Shown: piece by piece, positions 21,471 to 32,537 of the stretch | Position numbering within the stretch: the first letter of the stretch is position 1 | How the letters are laid out: each line of letters opens with the position of its first letter | Source of the DNA: Craspedostauros australis | Taxonomy: Eukaryota > Bacillariophyta > Bacillariophyceae > Mastogloiales > Achnanthaceae | DNA: 64,000 nt | Reading direction: 5' to 3' | Assembly (NCBI GenBank): GCA_026770025.1 | Contig: JAMXDE010000016.1 | Location: forward strand, 868,001-932,000 | Notes under the pieces: generated by a model | Databases searched by the model: none | The model's input: the letters and a program-made list of their open reading frames with translations, nothing else | Told to the model about the DNA's origin: nothing | Position numbers and translations under genes: made by a program

Positions 21471-23741
21471 GAATAGAAGTATAGCAGTGAGGATACCTGT
21501 GCATGGAATATGCTTTGGATGTATGGGCGTCTGTGTCTCTGAGGATATTGGTATTGTTTGGAAGAGTACTCTAGTACGAGAGCGGGATCTTGGTTCGTTG
21601 TGGTGGCGGTAGCGGGTGATGCTTGCGTGTCGATAACGGTGATGATGGCGATGGTGATGACGAGTCTGGTATGTAGGTGGGCGGGTGGGTGGAGAAAGAT
21701 GGAGTATTCAGAAGGTTGCATTTGCGGATGTGGGGTGCGGCCACTTTGTGGGAACAGGACGACCGCTTCTGCGGGCCGTATCCGAGTTTCATTTTGAGAA
21801 AATGGGGGAGGAGTTGCCGTCAGCCTCCTCCCCTCAAGGAAAGCAATCGTTCGCTTTCGATCTTTGCAGTGATGGATGGGTCGCTTGTGGCAGGTAGGTC
21901 AGATGCATCTCCGCGAACCCGTGCCATTGTGGGCCACCGGTTCTTAATGAACGGCCCTGAGGTGATAATTGTTCACTGTCTCAAGCACGTGCTCAGAAGA
22001 AGAAATGCGGCTTCGGCGTTCACATTGGGGGGACTTGCCGACACAGTGGTAGAGGCAGGCGCTGGTACGAAGCTCGCGTGCTTGCCCACCAGCGCTTTGC
22101 TGTGGCTTCGTTGGAAGCATGGGTACCCTTGGTGTGAAGTGAACCCACCTGTGCGCGTGTACAATTCCCATGTTCGCCAGGCAGCACGTGTTTGAGGTTG
22201 CGGTTTGGTACGCCGCACCATACTCCTGACATCTGCTCGTGATCAACGCGCTTGCCGCAACGAAGAGGAGCACTGGATTCGGTGAGGTCTGGGCACAGAT
22301 AGAAGATTCGTTTCTTGCAATCCCTTCGCTGGCAGCTCCGCTCATCCCGAAGGATGCCTCTCTCGTGACGAACATGCCTTTGGTTTGAGAATGCTTCTTG
22401 TCAGCATTCAACACAAAAAGCGTTCGGATACATCAGGATGGCTGTCACGCTCATGCTTCGAGATGATGTGTACGAGTGCGAGGCAGCGGAAGAGAGAGAG
22501 AGAAACGCTCCAAATCCGTTTCGTCAACAGAGCCCAACAGCCCCAAAGATGCGTGCGCAGAGAAGCGGGAAGAGTATCACTGTCTGGTGATCATGTACTC
22601 TTACACGTGTCAACGACACTCTCATTCTCCAGCACACACCTGAATTTATGGCACGAGCATTGATGAAGGGAAAGGCGGGTGAATGCGAAGATACTCTGAG
22701 CGTCACGTCTTGAAGTAGCCAAGGGAGAAAGGCAAGCAGAAGGTGTTCCGCGAGACATTCTTGGAAATGGTGGGTCTCAGGAGGAGGTTGCTGCGTTGTT
22801 GTCCGCCAAAGCGAAACGGCGGACGAGGAAGGGTCGGAACTTGGCGGCCGAAGAAGCTACCGATGATGCCGATGGCGTTGGCGGTGTGACAAACACCAAT
22901 CTGCACCGAACAAGGACAAAGTCAACAACGATTCGATGCGATGCGATCCGCTCCGCGCCCACTGCCCTCCTCGCTGTCAACCTTCTGGAATTTATCGGAG
23001 GGTCCCATCTGCTGGCCTTTCGGTTCATCACGCACGATGTCCAGAAATCGCAAACAAACGTCCCATCCAATCATCTCGCCTTCTTGACGGAGAAGAACAA
23101 TCGCAACCGTGAGTCTGTGTGCATACTGTAGGTCGTGCTTGTACTCTGGCTGCGAACACTTGTCTACTTCCCTCATCCTGAGACATCTTGGTTGAATCTG
23201 GATCCACGTGTCATCGTGATGGCTTGTTCTGCCAAGTTCTGTGGTTGACCACCCAAACAATTCGTTTCTCTCGAGAAGGAGAACCCGACACATGTCTGAC
23301 AAAGAAGACGCAAGGAAGAGGAAGAAGGTATCTTGGCGAAACGCTCCGAAATCAATCACAGCTTTAGTCATGTGAGTCCATTCGACTACTTTGATCAATT
23401 AGTGTTCGCAAACAATGGAATCGTGTTGGATTCCATTCGAAACAACGAGAACCGCATCAACACAACGCGACAAAACGACACACGAAGAAACAACCAGTCG
23501 CGACAACATCCGAAACAGCCATGATGGACGACGATGACGACAGAACACATCTGGTGGGAAGACAGTCTCACAACCCACGACACCAACGCAAACCCGCACA
23601 GCAATCCCAACCTTCGCGCAGCAGTCATCACAACCAACAATAGGACACTCGCAGTGGCAGCCGCGACCGATACCAACCTTTCATCAGCTCTCTGAATCAG
23701 CAGAATCAACAGAACGTCCTCTCTCCTCTTCACACCCCACC
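21471..23741. other. intergenic region, no supported gene
   Basis: This 2.3-kb spacer separates the divergent MFSD5-like and Hip genes. Frames of 60-170 codons exist on both strands (for example 21677-22195 plus and 21944-22414 minus), but they overlap each other, are Cys/Arg/Trp-rich and have no domain. A near-palindrome AGAGTACTCTAGTACGAGAG lies around 21562-21581. I see no RNA gene. Confidence 0.5.
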
Positions 23742-25184
23742 ATGCCGTATCCAGCAGAAGTAGCCAAGGCATTGGATATGCTAACGGACTCTGAGCGCAG
23801 TAAGTCTCGGCCTGTCTCTTGTCTCTGTCGATCTACCGATCGTGTCGCTCTGTTCACACTGTGAGCTGGCAGCGATCGAAGTTGATGTTGCTCTTCGTAC
23901 CATACGAGTATGTGTGGCTATGAAGTGTTTTTGGATAGCGCAAAGGGAGCCGCTTGCTGGCGTGCTCATGAAGATCCCCCATTCGTATGCACATACAGTG
24001 GAATGTAAAATATAATAGGAGAGTGCCATACTCCACTGCTCCATGGCACGGTCGCACTCATACACTCACCACGACTGCATCTTCGTTACTCATCGACTCG
24101 AACTGGCTCGACTCAACCCGGCTCAACCCAAATACCAGATGCCGTCAATGAGTACATTGATGGACTGAAGTCCAAGATCAAGGATCTGGGAGGCTCCCTG
24201 GATGAGGATAAGCCGGCAGACATGGACGCTGATGGTGGAGAAAAAGCCGACGTAGAGGAGGCAGCAACATCGAACGCAGACTTCCCCCCGCTCTACGAGT
24301 CCGGGGATGACATGGAGAAGGCCGGCGAGTTCAAGCAGTCGGCTGCAGATTTCAAATCGCAGGGCAAGTGGGAAGAGGCTCTTGACATGTACACGAAGGC
24401 AGTGCTATGCGCACCACCTTCCGCCATGCTCTATGGCAACCGCGCCCTGGCATTGATCAAGCTGGAGAGATACGAAGCTGCGGAAAGAGATTGCGATGAG
24501 GCATTGAAGATCAACCCCGACTCCGCCAAGGCGCTCAAGGCGCGTGGAAAGGCTAGGAAGGCTCTTGAGAACTGGGAGGGCGCCTTGTCGGACTTGGGTC
24601 AGGCCCAGACCATCGACTTTGACCCGGACGTCGTCGAAGATTTGAAGTTCTTGACGGAAAAGCACGTCGAGCAGGAAAAGAAGGAGGCGAAGGAGCGGAT
24701 CGAAGAGGAGGAGAAGCTGCGAAAGCGTGCCGAAGAGATCAAGAAGGCAAACGAAGAGGTGGCGGAAGAGGAAGAGAAGCAGAAAACGGATCGATCTCCC
24801 GCCGGTGCTGGCATGCCAGACATGAGCGGCATGCCCGGAATGGGTGGAATGGGTGGCATGATGGAGATGATGATGAACGACCCGGAGATGAAAGAAGCGA
24901 TGAAAAACCCGAAGGTCATCGCGGCTTTCCAGGAGATCATGCAGGCACCGGGAGGCCCAATGGGTCTGATGTCCAACCCAGCAAAGCTGCAAGAGATGAT
25001 GGCCGATCCCGAGGTGGGACCAGTGATGCAGAAGCTCATGGCGAAGCTTGGCCCTTCGATGATGGGCGGAATGGGAGGAGGCATGCCAGGCTCCGGAGGC
25101 GCTGCGGGAGGATCCGGCGGAGGCGCACCATCTGGTGATGCGGACGACATCCCGGATCTTGACGACCTGCCAGACCTGGATTAG
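23742..25184 (+). CDS. ST13: Hsp70-interacting protein Hip (ST13-like)
   Basis: This co-chaperone stabilises the ADP state of Hsp70. Exon 1 is only 58 bp (23742-23799), the intron is 339 bp, and exon 2 is 24139-25184, giving about 367 aa. The split codon gives SER|N|AVNEYIDGLKSKI, continuing the helical N-terminal dimerisation segment expected in Hip. An acidic linker follows. TPR repeats lie at about 80-185 (for example WEEALDMYTKAVLCAPP and GNRALALIKLERYEAAERDC). A highly charged helix (about 187-235, EEEEKLRKRAEEIKKANEEV-like) comes next, then a Gly-Met-rich stretch. The C-terminal DP/STI1 domain reads EMKEAMKNPKVIAAFQEIM and KLQEMMADPEVGPVMQKLM. The acidic C-terminus ends in DLPDLD. Domain order is complete for the family, so function is confident. 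It is probably cytosolic. Confidence 0.92.
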
Positions 25185-25566
25185 TGGCGTCCGCAGTGAT
25201 CGGACGCGTACATATGTAGAACGCATTGCCCACTCTGCGAAGGCACAAGATGGTGGACACCAGTAGTAGACCAACTAGGAGTTTCAGACACGGAATGCAT
25301 ACCTACTATTGCCGAGTAGAATAATTGGACACTGTTGCTCCCGAGATAATCTGACTGAGCAATTCCTCTCAGCAGGACACTGCATCGTGTCATGAAACGA
25401 TGTTCGCAGATGGGCCTTCGCGCCAAAAATTGGGAAAGTGTTTTCTTACTCGTGTGACTGGTGGTACGGGTATGCTATCCTCTGTGTTCGTCGTTACAAT
25501 CCTGCTGTGTCTGTGCAGTCGCACTTCGGCGGCACTTGCATAAAACTGCATCCAATTCATTTGCGG
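25185..25566. other. convergent 3' spacer
   Basis: This 382-bp region lies between the Hip stop and the stop of the small minus-strand gene. No features are supported beyond the 3' UTRs. Confidence 0.55.
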
Positions 25567-26010
25567 CTACCTGTTGGTATCGTCGAGATCTCCCGTCGGC
25601 GTTGCTGTGGATGACGAGGTTGATGACGATGCTGGCAGTATCATTGCCATCATGTCATCCGGGATGGCTTCATTATCGTAAATCAACTGGCACCAAGTCC
25701 CATCATTGTCCTCCAACAAATCGAGAGCATGATCGACATCCACCGCCGCCGGCAGCTTCACGCTCTTGACGTAGTCAGGCTGCAGATGCTTCGCGGCGAA
25801 GATGGAATGCCCCGTCCAAAAGTCGCCGCTGGGACCCACATGCAGATACACGGCGTCGTCTTTGCTGCTGGCGCCTGCCGCGGCGAACATTCTGGATATT
25901 GAACACGACGGTGCTGCGCTGGTGCGAGATATCCACAGTGGTGACAGCTTGCTGCGGAACGGATGTGCTGATTTGTGCATGCCGGTCATGAATGATCGAA
26001 TGGTTGCCAT
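25567..26010 (-). CDS. small conserved-looking protein, probable mitochondrial import
   Basis: This single-exon protein of 147 aa is unrecognised. Residues 1-45 are rich in Arg, Ser, Met and Ala with no acidic residue (MATIRSFMTGMHKSAHPF), as in a mitochondrial presequence. The mature part is compact and non-repetitive (YLHVGPSGDFWTGHSIFAAK, then LPAAVDVDHALDLLEDNDG), with a Ser/Thr-rich acidic tail. The codon use and sequence complexity match the other real genes, which is why I accept it. Targeting is inferred from composition only. Confidence 0.6.
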   Translation of the reverse strand: MATIRSFMTGMHKSAHPFRSKLSPLWISRTSAAPSCSISRMFAAAGASSKDDAVYLHVGPSGDFWTGHSIFAAKHLQPDYVKSVKLPAAVDVDHALDLLEDNDGTWCQLIYDNEAIPDDMMAMILPASSSTSSSTATPTGDLDDTNR

Positions 26011-26639
26011 CGTGTCTATGTGTGTGAGTGTGTTTGATGGGTGTTGCGTGCTGCGTGGGGGTAGTTGAAAGTCTGCCAGTATGATCCGTGTACTCCAATG
26101 ATTCTGAGTAGTGATTTCGTAGCCTTGCGATCCACAGATGTTTGGTTGCTTGGGAGTCCCTGTCGTTTGTTTGTGGATGGATGGATGGATTGGTTGGTGT
26201 TGGTATCTTTGCGTTGTTCTGGAAATGGTGGCAGAGGGGATGGTGTGTTCGCATCACCTCCCTTGAACTGGCATCGATCCGCTGGTGGAGCTGACGAGCA
26301 AATGGGTGCCTGGACGGACGTGAACTCTCGCCTCGCGGAGATCCCTCTGCACCGAGGCAACACCAAACGATCAATCAGCATTTGGCCACTTCACCTTCGC
26401 CCCTCGAGGCGCTCCACCGCTGCCACACCAACAAGAGTGTATTCGTCGCTCTCTCTCTCTCTCTCTCGCTCTTTAGAAAGAGAAATAGAGAGAGTATTGC
26501 CAATTCACCGACCATGTATAATACGAGCTATGGGGCAATCTTTGCTCTAGAGAGTACTGTCTACGGCTTTATGAGGAGTGCAGGCAGAGTGGCGCAATTG
26601 TACTAATACTAATACGCCAAGCCATCCGACAACTTGGCG
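26011..26639. other. intergenic region with CT/GA tracts
   Basis: This spacer is probably the promoter of the small minus-strand gene and the 3' region of the SDR gene. A CT microsatellite at about 26450-26467 is followed by the partly complementary run AAGAGAAATAGAGAGAG, giving hairpin potential. Open frames here lack domains. Confidence 0.5.
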
Positions 26640-28081
26640 TTACAGAATCCATGACACAAGCATGGAGAATAGCTTCAAAGTGAGTGCGAGGAACGAATAC
26701 ACGAACAGCGCAGTCGCGACTCCATACGGCTTGGGCACAAAGTCTTCAGCGTCCTGCTTCTGTTCCAGCACCAGAGCAGACGACGCTGCATTCTGAATGC
26801 ACTCGCGCGCGGTCGGGAATCCATCCTCTTTGACACCCTGCGGTTTCGGTTTGATTTCTCCCACAGCCCGAACGCCCAGCGTCATGCTTCGCTCCTTTGG
26901 AATGGCACCATCCACGCATGCTTCGATCGCGAGCGCGGCGACATCGGAGCGCGGAACCCTGCCTGGCGATGGGCAGGAACCGACAGGGTCGGCTTGCAAC
27001 CACGTTGTCTCGACGCTCTGCAGAGTGCGCGGAAGGAGCGTGCAAATACGAGCGTGGTGGCAACACCAGCGATTCAAAAGGTCGGAAGCAAAAGAAGTGG
27101 CAACAAAATCAGTACGAGTGTAGGAGAACATAGCAGGAGCATGGTGCTATTATATCATTTGCACACGAGCAAACACCATGGTTTTCTGCTTCAAGGTCTG
27201 ATCAATTTCCAACAAAATCGTCTACTCGTGCATACTGCGAGAAGGCAGTCCCAAACAGCACAAGGCTCTGCAATAAAAGCGTCGCAACTTACCCGATCGT
27301 GGTCCGCGAGTCCTCCCGGACGAAGGATGACGTAGGGCACGTCGCTATTGATCAGGTACTGCTCGCAGCTCTCATGGTACCGCGAAGTCATGCTGAGCAA
27401 CGTGGAGAAGATGACGGGGACGAACGAGAATGCGGAAAAGCTCGTGGATAGCCCGGTCAAACGAACGAACCGCTTTGCACCGTGCTCCTTCGCAAGATCG
27501 ATCATGAACGCCTGCGCTTTGAAGTTGGCGAAATACGGGTGGCTCCGGTCCGCCCACGAACTGACGTCGGGGTTGAACAGCCGCCATGGCAGGAAGTCGG
27601 TGAGCTTTGACAATCGGAACGACCCGGACACGCTGATGATGCTGTCGCATCGACTGATGGCGTCCTCGATGGCCTCGCTGTGGTTTTCGTAGTTGCCCAG
27701 ATCGACCACCACCAATTCCAAGATCGGTGATTGGTTGGCGCTGTCGCCAAAGAGCTCGATCGCCTTGGTCTCATTGCGGACCATCGCAAGAACGGGTTGG
27801 TCCTTTGCGATCAGCTGCTTCACGACACGCTGCCCCACCTTGCCGGTTGCACCAACAACCAGAACCGGCTTAGATGTTTGATTGTCTGCATCGTTCTGCA
27901 CATCACCCTCACCCACAAACAGTTGCGTAGATGATGGCTGCGGCATTCCACCATGCTGCCGGTGGAACGACAGCGGCGGCTTGTCGATGAAAGCCCGTGA
28001 TGGACATACGCCCTGGATGATGGCGGTTGCAATCACGAAGAGAGCGCCGATGGTTGATCTTCTGGTCATCTTTTGGTGCAA
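26640..28081 (-). CDS. plastid-targeted atypical short-chain dehydrogenase/NAD(P)-binding protein
   Basis: The predicted NAD(P)-binding Rossmann protein belongs to the atypical SDR group (NmrA, Tic62 or HCF173-like). Exons are 28081-27293 and 27017-26640 with a 275-bp intron in phase 0, giving about 388 aa. Splicing joins VILRPGGLADHDR to SVETTWLQADP and leads to VPRSDVAALAIEAC, the usual order in this group. The N-terminus is a signal peptide with a PSRA|FID junction, an ASAFAP-like plastid motif. The dinucleotide motif VLVVGATGKVGQRVVKQL starts near residue 72. The C-terminus has one hydrophobic helix (GVATALFVYSFLALTLKLF), so it is probably anchored in a plastid membrane. Such plastid proteins act in assembly or redox sensing, and the substrate here is unknown. 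The active-site Tyr-x3-Lys of classical SDRs is not obvious. Confidence 0.82.
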
Positions 28082-29405
28082 TCTACGAGCAGTATCGGCC
28101 AGTAGTATCTGCGAGTGGTGGAGTAGCTTCCATCAATCTTGGAGCTATGGAAGCAAGCGCATGGTTGTCATCGTCATCGTCGGAGACTTCTGCGTCAGGA
28201 CTCTTCCGCAGCTGCCGTTCTCACTGCCCACTGCCATTCCCATCGCCATTGTTACCACTGCCCTCGCGTGGTCACTGATGGCACCAACACGGATTGAATA
28301 TCGTTCCCATCCGTATCTTCGATTCCATCGATTGATGACCTTGTCACGATTGCGCTCAGAATGAGAACACCCACCGATGTCGGATGACGAACGAGAATAC
28401 CAATCGCAAGAACAACAACAGGAGGAAGCAGCCAATGATGACAACAACGACCGCCGCGTCAGCCTCTCCAGTCAACCATGACCATCAACACGGGGTCATC
28501 CGTCCTCTTTCTCACATGGACCAACGTCCAATTTGAATTCCAGTCATCTCGGCAAAGAACGGAGATCTCACATCCTGGGATGGTTCTGTTTCTGTTTGTT
28601 GTGTCGGTTTTCCAAAATCAAACCTAAACGGTGTTCGACAAGAGTCGTCGTTGTGGCCGATTTTCTTGTTTTGAAGCACATGCCAGCTCGTGAACGTTGT
28701 TCGGACGGGCGCACTCTGACGAAATGTATGTGGAATGGTGTCACATTGATGTCTCGGACTGCGACAACTGCCGCGTGCCTGCCCAATTTCCCTCCAAGAA
28801 AGGTGAGCGTGAAACCAATGCTCTACGCAATCACACGTAGGATTCTACCGTGAGAAACCATGATGACACCCTCTTCCTTCCAATCCTCCACACTTCGTGA
28901 TTGAGTATTGACAACCTCTGCGCTGCGCAATGCTGAAACATGCACAAACAACGCGAGCGGACACGACGCAGAGGGCCAGGAGTTGTCGTGACATGACTGC
29001 AAAAGGAGAAAACCACAGAAAACAAAAGAGAAAGGATCAGCGCCAGCACAAGTCACAGTGCCCGCACAAGCCAGGCAAGCCAGAGCAAGACCACACAACG
29101 CACACGTAAATGCGCACAGACACAAATACTCCAGTCAACAAAGAATGAATTCTCACTAATGAGAAACGGAAGCCACCACCCACAATCATCAATCATCACC
29201 TGCATCCTCATAAAACCAAACAAGAGGCGATCAATCAACTCATCCATCAATCAATCGTTCAATCATTCAATCAACCGCCCAACCCTTCACCGATCAAAGC
29301 AACCGACATCATCACAACAACAAACGCAGCACCACCACATAGAACAACCAACAGCGCCAACTACAGCTATACCATCAGCAGCCTCACGTCACAAAAAGAG
29401 AACAA
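28082..29405. other. divergent intergenic region
   Basis: This 1.3-kb spacer lies between the divergent SDR and HSF genes and so contains both promoters. Its right end (about 29190-29400) is CA/AAC-rich leader sequence with repeated TCAATCA units. No coding frame has support. Confidence 0.5.
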
Positions 29406-31298
29406 ATGAAGACCGGCGCCATGAACAACTCACAAGGACGCAGCGACAGCCCGTCCCAGCGAAAGTTCGGGAGCGGGAGCATGTTCGACTTTTCGAGTGC
29501 TCGGGAGGAGGAAAAGACGATCCCATTTCTTCGGTGAGTTCCATTTGTTGCCATGTCAATCAATGTGAAGTCTTGCGCTCGACCAAAGCGGCGCAAAACA
29601 GCGCAGCGTTTCCACTTCACGAGATGGCGATTGTCGTCTCAACGCGCACATCGGTATGGAAAAAGTTTGGTAGAAATGAAACTCGAAATGTGCGCGCACA
29701 AGGCCTCGGCGCCAGTCGCAAACAACCACATCATGGTGCACGGGCATACGGCACATCGGCACCAAAGATCAGCATCGCCCAAGGCTGTGTTCAGGCGCAA
29801 CCTTGTGCGTCAGCAACTCGGCTAACGGCGCTGACTGGAACAAAGCATCGTCCTAGACGGTATGGTCTTTGTTCCTGGAGGTCTTGCATGACGATCTGCT
29901 CCGCCGCGTCTCGCTGTTCATCGAGTTTCCTCTTTCTCGCTATCGTTCGCCCTTGTCTCTCCTTGTGTTGCCCATCGCCACTGCTGGTGATGATTACGAC
30001 AAGAGAGGCGGAGGCACACGCGGAACAGGAAACCGTTCACTCCTTGTCGATGTCGCACCACGCCGGTCGGCTCCGATTTCAAAAAAAAAAGTGCGCGCGG
30101 CAATTCATTCTTGTTTCCGTTCACGATTCCCATTTTGGCGCTCGCGATTCGTGACTGGATGGCTCCCACGAATCACGTGTACTTCACAAATCGAAGAGAT
30201 GCACGTTGTGCACAACACAGACTCTTCCACCACAACGATCTGCTCTCTCCGTACCATACCATACCATACAACAACTCACAATAACCTCCTTCCCTTCTTC
30301 CATCCAATGCACACACGCATCCACGCGCTGACACACATACACACAACAATGGATTCGGAACTGAACGATCGCACCAACTAATCAACGAATCAACCAACCG
30401 ACTAACCAACCGGTCAACGAATGGCATTAACAGACGATTGGTGGACATGCTCCAAGAAAATAGCGACGTGATCTCTTTTGCTCGTGGGTGCGAGCGCGAA
30501 GGTCAGCTCCGACATGGCCAAATCATCGTTCACGACAGAACCAAGATGGAGTCAAGTGTCCTCCCACGATACTTCAACCACTCCTCCTTCGCATCGCTGC
30601 GACGACAGCTCAACTACTTCAGCTTCACCCGTGTCGGCAAGGGCAGACAACGCGGTGCAACCTACAGCAACGCTTCGGTCGTCGAACTTGACGACATCCT
30701 GCGCCTCAAGCGCCGAACTTCTGTCGGAGGCGGGTCAGGCAGCAGTTCAAGCAACAGCGCCACCAACGCTTCGGCTTCAACCAAGAGCGCAAGCAAACGC
30801 AACTCCATCAGCACCGCAAGCACCACAACGAGCATCAGCACAGCCACGGCCACTGCCAACCCTGTCACAACACAGGAAAGAACCCCGAACATGTTTTCTT
30901 CGCCAGCCCCAACTTCTTTTGGCGCGAACCTGGTCGGCACAAGCAGCACTGTCAAGCATGTCGGTGACCGGGCCACACCAAAGAACGTTGCACGAGGACC
31001 AAGTTCGGTATCGCGCAAGATATCGTACGCCGAAGCGAACGAGGGTGCACGCTCACACCTGCCACCAAAGAAGAGGGCTAGACACACCGGAACCACAGGC
31101 AGCCACCCTGTCCTCGTGTCTCCGCAGTTCTCACCAACCAAAAACCGGAACAAGACCGCTGGCTTGGATCTCACTGTCGCATCGCCACAGAGATGCTCGT
31201 CGCACTTCGGCTCACGATTCGCGTACCGTGGCGACGATGACATCTTGGCTGGCTGCAATGCCCTCCTCAGCTTCTCCCGCAGCCTGTCGGCGATGTGA
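29406..31298 (+). CDS. heat-shock-factor-type transcription factor, DNA-binding domain split by an intron
   Basis: The predicted nuclear DNA-binding protein has two exons, 29406-29533 and 30434-31298, with a 900-bp intron. The split codon gives KTIPFLR|RLVDMLQENSDVIS, exactly the start of an HSF domain, giving about 330 aa. The domain continues as IIVHDRTKMESSVLPRYF and NHSSFASLRRQLNYFSF, matching the family's VLPRYFKHxNFxSFxRQLNxYGF. The basic wing is shortened and altered (GKGRQRGATYSNASV). The usual Trp after ISF is replaced by Ala, and the central loop is unusual. After residue about 110 the protein is Ser/Thr/Ala-rich without an obvious heptad trimerisation region. Met 29421 is an alternative start. 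HSF-type factors are strongly expanded in diatoms, so this need not be a heat-shock regulator. Targets cannot be predicted. Confidence 0.82.
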
Positions 31299-32537
31299 TC
31301 ATCGTGGCTTCAAGCGCCTGTTCTAACAGGCATTGACCATCGGGTGACTGAATGATCCAGATCATCGCAACCACCAATGACCAACGACGATGTACCACAG
31401 TGCGACACCACGCGTAAAGTCTCGCCTTTCATCGACCGCTCTTCGTCACCCACGAATCTCATCAAACGCCGCCACCATCGCGCACAAAAGGCAGAGAGAA
31501 GACCTCCATTACAGCCGATGACGCAAAGGGCATCTACGGTTCCGCCTGGCCACAGCATCATCCGCCGTCTCTCTCGCTCGCTCGCCTCCTCCCTGCCTCC
31601 CCCTCTCTGTGCCATCTCCCTATCACATGGCAAGAGACTGTCCATCACTTTAGCCACGTCCAAGAATCTCTGTTCACGACGGCGAAACGCAACAGGGTGA
31701 ACCAGAAGGTCCGAAGCGCCGTACAAACTGCGAACTTCCACCTCCTTTGATTCTTGGACGGAGGTACCAACCATAGTATATGTCATTTTATGTCTCCGCG
31801 ACCCGTACCAAAGCCAAAGCCAGAGCCACGACGGCAATACACTCATGCATTCCAACAATGAGATCGTATCCGGCCGCTCCATGGCCCCATCATCTGATGT
31901 CAGCTTCATTTCCATAAGCACGCAACCTACACATTCTGCATTTCTTCACTTCCGCACTACATATCACACATCTTTCATGCCCTGAACATCATCACTTTCG
32001 GCCCACTGCGAGTACGACGCACAAGTACGGAATTCTGTCTTCTGACTGACTCCAACATGCTCTCACCACTGCCTTCCATCAACGCCATGGCAACAAGATA
32101 AATCCAATAGCAATACTCTTTCAGCAACCTGGATCGTGCACTTACCCTGGGACTCCTACTCGTAGTACACAAGACCAACGTGGGCAAGCACTCTCACGAA
32201 GAAAGGATGGCATGTACTCCGCGACTGCTCCGCTCCGTCCTACTCTACCACTCCTCGAATACAAAAGAGGATGAAATACAGACTTACAAAGTTGAAAGAA
32301 TGATTGCACTTGTCAATACGATTTTGGTCTGTGGGACATGTATGGGTTCATATCTGTCAAAATTATGGTACTTGTATGTAGACCTGATTGAGTAGTAAAA
32401 TCCAAAATACTAGAGGGGAGTGGGCATCGCGACTAGAGAGAGTAGCATGCGCGACGCAGCCGAGGAACGAAGTCCGCAGTCTTTGAACGAGTCTGACGAT
32501 ACTACTCTGGTACCGACACCCCCGTCATACATTCATT
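31299..32537. other. convergent intergenic region, no supported gene
   Basis: This spacer lies between the HSF stop and the stop of the membrane-channel gene. A 203-codon minus frame (31310-31921) lies mostly in it but is Arg/Trp/Met-rich with no domain. A TACTCGTA motif occurs at 32157-32164. Confidence 0.5.

Noticed and set aside
29159-30154. 331-codon plus ORF overlapping HSF exon 1 and intron
   Set aside because: It is His/Ser/Thr low-complexity sequence. The HSF domain continuity across 29533|30434 uses another frame.
31310-31921. 203-codon minus ORF after the HSF gene
   Set aside because: No domain is visible, the composition is Trp/Arg/Met-rich, and there are no splice partners.
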